In this document: piece by piece, positions 1 to 6,298 of the stretch
Position numbering within the stretch: position 1 is the first letter of the stretch
Layout: every line of letters starts with the position of its first letter
Source: Atopobium sp.
GTDB taxonomy: Bacteria > Actinomycetota > Coriobacteriia > Coriobacteriales > Atopobiaceae
Length of the DNA stretch: 7,888 bases
NCBI GenBank assembly: GCA_015258715.1
Contig: JABZHR010000024.1
Coordinates: forward strand, 1 to 7,888
Direction: 5' to 3'
Position numbers and translations under genes: made by a program
The notes under the pieces: generated by a model
Told to the model about the DNA's origin: nothing
Seen by the model: the letters and a program-made list of their open reading frames with translations, nothing else
Databases searched by the model: none

Positions 1-1108
1 CAGTAATGGTGTAGTTGATCAGCGCGCCATTGTTGTACTGGTTAAGGTTGCTGAACGTATGCTGCCAGTTGTCTGTTGCAGTCAGAGTAGCGCTCTGAAC
101 CTCAACACCATCAGCGAGCAGGTGAATAGTTACGCTATCAGCAGGTGCACCAATCCACTTCTTTGTTACTGGAACAGAAACCTTACCTTCAATGGTGTTG
201 GTAACTGTAAGCGCAGTAGCTGAAGAGCCGGAATAGGAAGGTGTGTAGTGAGCAATTGGGTCTTCCTTGACGGTGTACTCAATCTCGTGACCAGCAGTGT
301 AACGTGGCAGGCCGTTGAAGATGTGAGACCAGTTGTTACCTGCGTTCAGGTCAAACTCGCCAACCTGAGTGCCGTCTGCATAGAGCCTGACGTGAACACT
401 AGTAGGACGTAGACCCTGAGCATTCTCGTCGTCAACCCAGACCTTCTTAACTGGGATGCTCAAAGCCTCAGGAGCATGCTGGTTTGTAATCTCAAAGCCA
501 TTGATGCTTGTGGTGTAGCCAGGTACAGCGTCCTCAGAAACGGTGTAGGTAATCTCTGTGTTGCCATTGAACTTAGGCAGGTCAGAGAAGGTGTACTCCC
601 AGTTGTCTGCAGCGGTAACGGTCTTGTGCTGAACCTCAACACCATCCGCAAGAAGTCTGACAACAATGGAAGCTGGACGCTTACCGTCGTTGTCGTTGGA
701 GTCGTCCCAGAGCTTCTTGCCAGAGACGGAGACCTTCTCCTGCTGCAGCTGGTTGGTAACACTCAGTGCAACGGAATCGTTTGGTGAATTCTCATCTGCC
801 TGACCAGAAGTAGCAGTCACCTTGTACTTCTTGCCATTGTAAGTGACCATGCCATTGGCGTCTGTGCCTACCTCTTCAAGAGTGTAGACGATAGGAGTCT
901 TTGTGCTGGTACCGTCGTTGTGAGTCTCAACGGTGTACTTACGAAGATGCGTGAACGAAGCAGTCCAGTTGTTGGCTGCGGTAAGGTCAAGCGTCTTACC
1001 AGTATCAACGCCGTCTGCAAGAAGCTTTACGGTAATGGAGGTAGCATCTGGCTGAGCAATTGCGTTGCCGTCAGCGTCAAGCCACTTCTTCTCTACCTTG
1101 ACATCCAT
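1..1108 (-). repeat. Four CnaB-type domain repeats within the surface protein (fourth cut by the edge)
   Basis: The repeats are anchored by K-x-W at Trp986, Trp1111, Trp1201 and Trp1295 and share L-x-A-D-G, N-W and Y-T-V/L/I-x-E blocks. Each of the first three carries a plausible isopeptide triad: Lys984/Glu1056/Asn1096, Lys1109/Glu1169/Asn1186 and Lys1199/Glu1259/Asn1281. The fourth shows Lys1293 and stops at Y-T-I-T. In CnaB domains the Lys-Asn bond, catalysed by the Glu, stiffens the stalk. The first repeat is about 30 residues longer than the others, with extra sequence around its Glu and before its last strand. Confidence 0.85.
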
Positions 1109-4039
1109 GATATCAACAAGCTGGTTTGCGACCTTCTCGGTACGACGCATAGCAGCTTCATTGTTGTAGATAACGCTCATGTCGTTGTATGCAAGAGCCT
1201 CGGAGAGGTTTGGATCATACAGTGGTGCCTTCATGGTAAGAACCGCAGAAAGAACGGTGTATGGAGGCAAAATAGTGCCATCCTTACCAACAATCTTGAT
1301 TGCCGTTACCTTGGTGTAGTCAGCTGGAGTCTTAGTCCATTCTGGGCTGTTAATCTCGTTGATATCGTTCTGAGCTGGGTGTTCATCGGTACGATAGTAA
1401 ATCTCGTACTGGGAGCTGACATCAGTTGAACCAATCCTCAGATCAATAGGACCCTGAAGTGTATTGCTGAAAGCAGAGTTTCTGCCGTCGCCCACATATG
1501 GCAACACGTCGTACATAAGAATCTTATTCATTGGCGTGTTGTAGTAGTTACGAATGCTCAGACGATACTGGAAGAGTCCGCTGGTATCAGTGACGCCAGC
1601 AAAGTCAGTCATGATAGTAGCCGAGGTAAATGCCCTACCGTAGAATGTACCGCCGCCAGCAATATTTGGCTCAAGACTACGGATGTGTTTATCAGACTGG
1701 ATACTCTCAACGTTGTTGCCAAGAACCTTTGCAGTTGCCTTCAGAATAGTCTCGTCAGTGACACCATTCATATTGATGTCAAGATTATCCCGAACAAAGT
1801 TACTGGCGTTATACATACCAGAGAAGTCATCTGGTGTGCCGTGAGTCCAGTTTGTGGCGTAGAAGTAGACGTCATTATTGTTGTTCAGAACGTCATTCTC
1901 GGCCTTAGAAGGAATGATGTCGTCGTTGATTACCAGGTTCCTAATCTCATAACCCATGGTTCCATACTGATACACGTATCCAGATGGAAGGGTAATCTTG
2001 ATTGCATTGCGTCCAGTCTCGTTGTAGTTCCTGATGTACTCAACCTTCTCAGGCTGCAGCGAGTCAGCAATTGGTGAAACCGAGGTATTCTCGTCATAAG
2101 AAACGCCAGCAGGAAGAAGATCGACGAAGGTTGGATTCTTCAGGTAACGAGCAGGTGAAAGCTCTGTCAGCGCAAAGCCCACGCGAGCACTAAAGCGCTC
2201 GTTAGGCATACCTACACGCTGGTACCAAGAGGACTTGGACAGCCAGACCTTCTCGCTAAATGGAGTAAAGCGAGAAGACCAATTTGCGGAGAAGTTCATT
2301 GGGGTCTTAGTGCCGTCAGTATTAACTTTGTTGGCGTTGACCTTGATGATGTTGGTAATAGGCCTATCGCTGTAAACCTCGCCAAATGGATTCATGAACA
2401 TCATCTGGATGTTGAAATCAATGTTACTGGTTGGCTGCAGGGTTACGTTCTTGAAGTAAATACCAATCTTCCTGTACTGAGGAGACACAGCGGAAGCATT
2501 GGATGGGTCAAGCGTACCCTGGTTGATCTGGTCCAGATAGGACTGCAGCTGCTGCTGGCTTGCCGAGTTCATGTCAGCACGGTAAAGCCAGTTTGCACCG
2601 TTAGTCCTGGTAGGAATGATGTCGTAGCTGCCGTCTGCCTTGTAGCCACGGACCTCAATCTGATCCATGGAGAGTCCAACTCGCTGTCCAACTGCAATAA
2701 GGTTGCCGGTCAGCGCAGTCATGAAGAGGCGGTTGTCAGTGTTGGCAACATCCTCGATGAACTCGATGTCGGTGAGTGGGGCGTCCAGCTTGTTGACCAA
2801 CTTGATGGTGTAATCAAGCTTCTTAACAGCAAGACCGTTCTTGTCGTACTGGATGGTAACGGGACCGCGCTTGCTGAGCATACCGTTGCCGCTGAAATCA
2901 TTACCAGCAAGACGGAATTGTTTAGAGTCGTCGTCAAAGTTGTGCTCGTTGCCAGGAACCTGACCCACGGTCTCTTCTGCAGCACTTGGGTTGTAAGGAA
3001 TACCCTGAAGTGTTGCAGTGTTGTTGAAGATTACGCGATTAGTGCCATCGAGGTAGCGAGCGCCTGGGAAAGAAAGCTTGAGCTGGGAATATCCAGGAAG
3101 GTTATCTCTGATGTAGTCATTGAGAACGGTGGTTCCTGCAGGAATATCAAATTTGAGGGTTACGGTACGTCCATCTGGGCTGAGCGTCCAGTTGGGGTTC
3201 TTAGCTGGGTCAAAGTGAGCGGTAACGGTTTGACCTGCTGCGTTTACGTATGTAGGAAGGGTATCAGTAATGATGATGGAGCGATAAGCACGATGATACT
3301 GGAAAAGCCTAAAGCTGAAGATAATGTCTGAGGTCTTGTCATTAGAAAGAGCGGACGAATCACCTGGGGCATTAATGCCACCGTACAGGAGCTGATCATT
3401 AGTCTCCTCACCTGCAACCTGCTTCATGAGCCAAGGCTTGTCATAGGTGATGGAGTATGTCTGATCCGGCATGTTAGCAAGCTCGGTGCCGTCCGCATTG
3501 TACACACGAACAACTGGCTTGAGCTGGAAATCTGCTGGGGTAACCAAGTACCTAAAACTCATAACATAAGGGAGCTCCAGCTTAACGGTGGTATCGATAG
3601 TATTGAGGTACAGGCGCTTAATGGTCCTACCATCAGGGGTAACGATGGTCTCCTCGCGCTTGATAATAGGCTGTGTAGCTGCTGCTGGAGTAGCAAAGTT
3701 ATCAAGGTAGGTATCAGGAGTAATGTTGTTGGTGTTGTTGACATCCGTAGAGGACTGCTTGGTGTTTACCTCAATCTCCAGGTAAAGACCGTCGATTGGC
3801 TTATGGAGGCCAGTTGCGTCAATCTCGATACCTGTGGAGATGTTTTCATTGTCCTTAACGGTTGTGGGTGAAGTGGGCTTGAGATTAACAGTAAGTTCTC
3901 CGTCAGCGCCAAAATCAATGTTCTGCGACAACGGATAGGTCACTGCCTTTGCAACAGTGCTTGTACCCAAAATAATGATACCGGTGAGCATCATTATTGC
4001 TGCAAACATAGTTGCAAACGACTTCTTAAAGTTGCTCAT
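1..4039 (-). CDS. Giant secreted surface adhesin with CnaB repeats (partial, C-terminus off window)
   Basis: This frame stays open from the ATG at 4039 to the left edge: 1346 residues, no stop. Residues 1-32 form a signal peptide: basic start (MSNFKK), hydrophobic core, likely AKA|V cleavage after Ala32. Residues of about 33-970 are Asn/Thr/Asp-rich and beta-like. They include segments of the surface-protein type with a 'Y-x-I-x-x-x-N ... D-x-L/V' pattern near residues 239-265, 405-430 and 823-845 (the last contains YDVLPYVGDG). From residue 978 there are at least four CnaB-type domains. The protein is expected outside the cell as an adhesin or pilus-like stalk. A C-terminal LPxTG sorting signal would be usual but lies outside the window. 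The ATG is preferred because the signal peptide starts there; its ribosome site is weak (GATGGGG a few bases upstream). The ligand is unknown, and I saw no RGD. It is divergent from the flavin operon, with no evident functional link. Confidence 0.88.
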   Translation of the reverse strand, partial: MSNFKKSFATMFAAIMMLTGIIILGTSTVAKAVTYPLSQNIDFGADGELTVNLKPTSPTTVKDNENISTGIEIDATGLHKPIDGLYLEIEVNTKQSSTDVNNTNNITPDTYLDNFATPAAATQPIIKREETIVTPDGRTIKRLYLNTIDTTVKLELPYVMSFRYLVTPADFQLKPVVRVYNADGTELANMPDQTYSITYDKPWLMKQVAGEETNDQLLYGGINAPGDSSALSNDKTSDIIFSFRLFQYHRAYRSIIITDTLPTYVNAAGQTVTAHFDPAKNPNWTLSPDGRTVTLKFDIPAGTTVLNDYIRDNLPGYSQLKLSFPGARYLDGTNRVIFNNTATLQGIPYNPSAAEETVGQVPGNEHNFDDDSKQFRLAGNDFSGNGMLSKRGPVTIQYDKNGLAVKKLDYTIKLVNKLDAPLTDIEFIEDVANTDNRLFMTALTGNLIAVGQRVGLSMDQIEVRGYKADGSYDIIPTRTNGANWLYRADMNSASQQQLQSYLDQINQGTLDPSNASAVSPQYRKIGIYFKNVTLQPTSNIDFNIQMMFMNPFGEVYSDRPITNIIKVNANKVNTDGTKTPMNFSANWSSRFTPFSEKVWLSKSSWYQRVGMPNERFSARVGFALTELSPARYLKNPTFVDLLPAGVSYDENTSVSPIADSLQPEKVEYIRNYNETGRNAIKITLPSGYVYQYGTMGYEIRNLVINDDIIPSKAENDVLNNNNDVYFYATNWTHGTPDDFSGMYNASNFVRDNLDINMNGVTDETILKATAKVLGNNVESIQSDKHIRSLEPNIAGGGTFYGRAFTSATIMTDFAGVTDTSGLFQYRLSIRNYYNTPMNKILMYDVLPYVGDGRNSAFSNTLQGPIDLRIGSTDVSSQYEIYYRTDEHPAQNDINEINSPEWTKTPADYTKVTAIKIVGKDGTILPPYTVLSAVLTMKAPLYDPNLSEALAYNDMSVIYNNEAAMRRTEKVANQLVDIMDVKVEKKWLDADGNAIAQPDATSITVKLLADGVDTGKTLDLTAANNWTASFTHLRKYTVETHNDGTSTKTPIVYTLEEVGTDANGMVTYNGKKYKVTATSGQADENSPNDSVALSVTNQLQQEKVSVSGKKLWDDSNDNDGKRPASIVVRLLADGVEVQHKTVTAADNWEYTFSDLPKFNGNTEITYTVSEDAVPGYTTSINGFEITNQHAPEALSIPVKKVWVDDENAQGLRPTSVHVRLYADGTQVGEFDLNAGNNWSHIFNGLPRYTAGHEIEYTVKEDPIAHYTPSYSGSSATALTVTNTIEGKVSVPVTKKWIGAPADSVTIHLLADGVEVQSATLTATDNWQHTFSNLNQYNNGALINYTIT

Positions 4040-4070
4040 ATCAACCCCATCTTTCCTATCGAACGTACCC

Positions 4071-4092
4071 CTGGAGCTATACAAAGCTCCAC
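4071..4092 (-). promoter_or_regulatory. Hairpin in the 5' leader of the surface-protein mRNA
   Basis: TGGAGCT (4072-4078) pairs with AGCTCCA (4085-4091) around a 6-base loop, giving 7 perfect base pairs. It lies about 33 bases upstream of the adhesin start and has no T-run after it, so it is not a terminator. It could stabilise the leader or affect translation. The structure is seen; the role is a guess. Confidence 0.35.
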
Positions 4093-4115
4093 TAAACATA
4101 CTAATGGTTTTTGAC

Positions 4116-4156
4116 AAAATATTTAAAGAAATATCGTGTTCAACTAAATTTTTTTA
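4116..4156 (-). promoter_or_regulatory. Candidate promoter of the surface-protein gene
   Basis: On the minus strand TTGAAC (4143-4138) is followed after 16 bases by TATTTT (4121-4116). A run of seven A residues (4155-4149) lies just upstream, like an AT-rich UP element. This would give a leader of about 70 bases. The -10 matches only 4 of 6 consensus bases, so this is the best candidate rather than a firm call. Confidence 0.3.
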
Positions 4157-4235
4157 TTTCAATCTTGGACAAAGACTTTGAAAACTGACTAAATTGCGCT
4201 CAATTAATGCTACAAAGTGCGTAGATTTAACTTCA

Positions 4236-4292
4236 TTACTCCTGGCGAGAAAAACGCTCACACCACGCCATCCTATTTTCCATTTCCTTCAT
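4236..4292 (-). other. Possible 18-codon mini-ORF in the surface-gene upstream region
   Basis: On the minus strand AAAGGAG (4300-4294) lies directly before an ATG at 4292. This opens an 18-codon frame (MKEMENRMAWCERFSRQE) ending in TAA at 4238-4236. The ribosome site is strong, but it sits only one base from the first ATG and better fits the internal Met at codon 4. It lies just after the T-run of the leftward hairpin at 4301-4333. It could be a leader peptide or chance, and I recognise no family. Confidence 0.15.
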
Positions 4293-4300
4293 GCTCCTTT

Positions 4301-4333
4301 AAAAAAATTGGCTGGCGTATACGCGTCAGCCAA
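4301..4333 (-). terminator. Terminator-like hairpin pointing left, upstream of the surface gene
   Basis: TTGGCTG (4308-4314) pairs with CAGCCAA (4327-4333). The inner GCG/CGC pairs close a TATA loop, with a 2-base bulge (GT, 4325-4326). The core GCGTATACGC (4315-4324) is itself a perfect palindrome. Read on the minus strand, the stem is followed by seven T residues (A4307-A4301), the form of a rho-independent terminator. No gene is visible to its right on the minus strand. It may block antisense transcription, end a short RNA, or act as a leader terminator for the surface gene. Confidence 0.5.
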
Positions 4334-4443
4334 AAATAATTCTTCGGTCAGTACTTTCTGCAAAAAATGATACTGGAATAAGTACATATCAACAATAAAC
4401 AGACATCCCTATGAATAAATAATCAAATTAACTCCACAGTTTT

Positions 4444-4504
4444 CTTCACTTTTGAGGCTGGGAGCGGTCTTCACTTTTGGGGCTGAGAGCGGTCTTCACT
4501 TTGA
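4444..4504. repeat. 25-bp tandem repeat, about 2.4 copies
   Basis: Copies at 4444-4468 and 4469-4493 differ at only 2 of 25 positions; a third begins at 4494 and decays after about 10 bases. A related GGTCTTCA word recurs at 4538-4545, suggesting an older, worn copy. The repeats are richer in G+C than the AT-rich DNA around them and encode no continuous reading frame. This may be an intergenic repeat family or a protein-binding array. Confidence 0.6.
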
Positions 4505-4580
4505 GTTTAAGGACATCTGAGCTTTGATTTCAGAGGTGGTCTTCAGCGAGCTGCCAAAACCGTAGGGTTTCTCGCCAAAA

Positions 4581-4610
4581 TGTTGTGGATACAACAAATG
4601 AGCGTAATAA
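4581..4610 (+). promoter_or_regulatory. Candidate promoter and overlapping palindrome upstream of apbE
   Basis: TGTTGT (4581-4586) and ACAACA (4591-4596) form a 6+4+6 palindrome. A weak -35-like TTGTGG (4583-4588) overlaps it, and TAATAA (4605-4610) follows after 16 bases. A TAAAAT box at 4618-4623 is an alternative -10. Palindrome over promoter is the usual layout of a repressor site, but both boxes are poor matches and the regulator is unknown. The rest of 4505-4689 shows no gene. Confidence 0.25.
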
Positions 4611-4689
4611 ACAAATGTAAAATAGAGTTACTGCTAAGCAATCTGCAGATAAAATTAAACAAACTGCTGTTAGAAACTATAGGAGAGTC

Positions 4690-5652
4690 GTGCCAGAACG
4701 AGCCTACATTTCCAGATCAACTCACCTGATGGGCGCGACTATCACCATTTCTTTATTGCCACCCTCCAATGATTCGCAGGAAGAGCACACTGCAGAACAG
4801 CTACTTGACGATGTCTTTGAACTCCTTAACATCTATAACCAGCGGTTTAGCGCAAACGACGACAATTCCGAGCTTATGCAGGTCAATCATGCAGCAGGCA
4901 AACATCCTGTCCCCGTTGACCCCGAGCTGTTTGAGCTCATTCAGATTGGCAAAGAACAAAGCCTTATACCTGCAAGTCATTTAAACATTGCACTTGGCCC
5001 CTTGGTACAAACCTGGCGAATCGGCTTTTCTGACGCTCGCATTCCAAATAACGCCGAGGTCACGCACGCGCTGTCGCTTACTGATCCACAATTCATTGAA
5101 TTGGATCCTCTGAGCTGCACCGTGTTTCTCGCCAAAGAGGGCATGAAGCTGGACCTGGGGTGCCTGGCAAAAGGCTACATCGCCGACAGAATTGCGGATT
5201 ATCTGGAAAGTCAGCACGTCACGTCTGCACTTATTAACCTTGGCGGTAACATTAAGACAATTGGCGCCAATATGCTTGCGGGTAGGCCGTGGCAGATTGG
5301 CATCCAGGATCCACGACAACCACGAGGCACTAACCTTGCTGTGCTGCCTATTTGCAACCAGTCCGTGGTGACCTCCGGTACCTACGAAAGGAAACTGCAG
5401 GTAAACGAGCACACTTATCACCACATTCTTGACCGAAGCACGGGCTATCCAGTTGACACGCAACTTGCGAGCATCACGATTATCTCGGACAACTCGCTTG
5501 ACGGAGAAATTTGGACCACGCGCCTTTATGGCGAGAAACCCAAACAACTCCTTGCTCGTGTGGAACAAGAAAAAGGCATCGAGGCGCTCATAGTAACCAC
5601 TGATAATCGCGTATATTATTCGTCGGGAATCTCGCCTGAGTTCCTTGCGTAA
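4690..5652 (+). CDS. apbE: FAD:protein FMN transferase (ApbE family), cytoplasmic
   Basis: ApbE transfers the FMN moiety of FAD to a Thr or Ser of a target protein, a Mg-dependent reaction (EC 2.7.1.180). The 320 residues show the family motifs in order: MGATITI (14-20), RFSxxxxNS (52-60), N99-x(9)-W109-x-x-G, LDLGCLAKG (154-162), LINLGGN (181-187), VVTSGTYER (226-234), HHILDxxTG (244-252) and DGEIWTTRLYG (271-281, the metal-ligand and Thr region). No signal peptide or lipobox precedes the domain, so it should act in the cytoplasm on a cytoplasmic target. Start GTG 4690 is chosen for the AGGAG at 4681-4685; the ATG at 4729 lacks a ribosome site. It is the first gene of a three-gene operon, 17 bases before the next start. 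The likely substrate is the tail of the third protein. Confidence 0.93.
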   Translation: MPERAYISRSTHLMGATITISLLPPSNDSQEEHTAEQLLDDVFELLNIYNQRFSANDDNSELMQVNHAAGKHPVPVDPELFELIQIGKEQSLIPASHLNIALGPLVQTWRIGFSDARIPNNAEVTHALSLTDPQFIELDPLSCTVFLAKEGMKLDLGCLAKGYIADRIADYLESQHVTSALINLGGNIKTIGANMLAGRPWQIGIQDPRQPRGTNLAVLPICNQSVVTSGTYERKLQVNEHTYHHILDRSTGYPVDTQLASITIISDNSLDGEIWTTRLYGEKPKQLLARVEQEKGIEALIVTTDNRVYYSSGISPEFLA

Positions 5653-5669
5653 TTCAGAAAGGAAGTTTG

Positions 5670-6278
5670 ATGCTTAACTTTGTTGGCCTTATTGGCACCA
5701 ATTCAAAAGAGTCAAATAACCGAAGACTCCTGCAGTTTATGCAGAAGCATTTTGCCGAAAAGGCCGCCATTGAGCTGGTGGAAATCGACAACATTCCCCT
5801 GTTCAACAAGCCTCAAAAGATGAAGGTCCCCGAGGTTGTCTCAGAGCTTGCAAAGAAAATTGAGGCCGCCGACGGCGTCATCATCGCAACTCCAGAGTAC
5901 GACCACTCCATTCCAGCGGTCCTGCAAAACGCGCTTGCTTGGCTGTCCTACGGCATATTCCCTATGGTCAACAAGCCAGTCATGATTGTCGGCGCATCCC
6001 TGGGCACGCTCGGATCTTCTCGCGCGCAGCTTCAGCTCCGCCAAATTCTGGACGCTCCCGAGCTCAAAGCTGCAATCATGCCAGGTTCCGAGTTCCTTCT
6101 TGGCCGCGCCCCGCAGGCATTTGACGAGAAGGGCAGCTTGAAGGACAAAGCTACCGTCAAAAAGCTTGACCTGCTCTTTGACGATTTCCGTCTATTTGTG
6201 AAACTCAACGAAAAAATGGCCGCATCGCGCGAACTCCTCCGCAAAGAGGCCGAGAACTTTGACTGGGAAAACCTGTAG
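5670..6278 (+). CDS. NADPH-dependent FMN reductase-like flavoprotein (short paralogue)
   Basis: This 202-residue protein has the single flavodoxin-like domain of the NADPH-dependent FMN reductase family, which binds FMN and passes electrons from NAD(P)H to flavin, quinone or other acceptors. Visible motifs are the phosphate-binding loop GTNSKESNNRRL (9-20), TPEYDHSIPAVLQNALAWLS (74-93) and NKPVMIVGAS (101-110). Start ATG 5670 is preferred over the adjoining TTG at 5667: AGGA lies 6 bases upstream and the paralogue begins at the matching residue. By eye about half its residues match the first 183 residues of the next protein, so the two arose by duplication. It ends in a charged stretch (RKEAENFDWENL) and carries no ApbE target motif. 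It may be a partner of the longer paralogue. The true acceptor is unknown. Confidence 0.85.
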   Translation: MLNFVGLIGTNSKESNNRRLLQFMQKHFAEKAAIELVEIDNIPLFNKPQKMKVPEVVSELAKKIEAADGVIIATPEYDHSIPAVLQNALAWLSYGIFPMVNKPVMIVGASLGTLGSSRAQLQLRQILDAPELKAAIMPGSEFLLGRAPQAFDEKGSLKDKATVKKLDLLFDDFRLFVKLNEKMAASRELLRKEAENFDWENL

Positions 6279-6298
6279 GCCTGGAAGGAACTACTACT

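Noticed and set aside
920..1429. Plus-strand open frame of 169 codons, plus others on the plus strand between 476 and 3331
   Set aside because: They lie opposite the continuous minus-strand surface-protein frame, which has a signal peptide and CnaB repeats; their translations look like no protein family.
3957..4181. Plus-strand open frame of 74 codons across the surface-gene start
   Set aside because: It overlaps the signal-peptide coding region in antisense and has no ribosome site or family resemblance.
4444..4504. CRISPR array
   Set aside because: The copies are directly adjacent with no spacers, and no cas genes are in view.
4581..4596. Rex-type redox repressor site
   Set aside because: The half-sites are TGTTGT/ACAACA with a 4-base gap, which does not match the TTGTGA-n-TCACAA form.
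4981..5568. Minus-strand open frame of 195 codons
   Set aside because: It is antisense to apbE, whose motifs run across the whole stretch in the plus frame.
5667..5672. TTG at 5667 as the start of the short FMN reductase
   Set aside because: The next codon is an ATG with better spacing to AGGA, and the paralogue aligns from that ATG.
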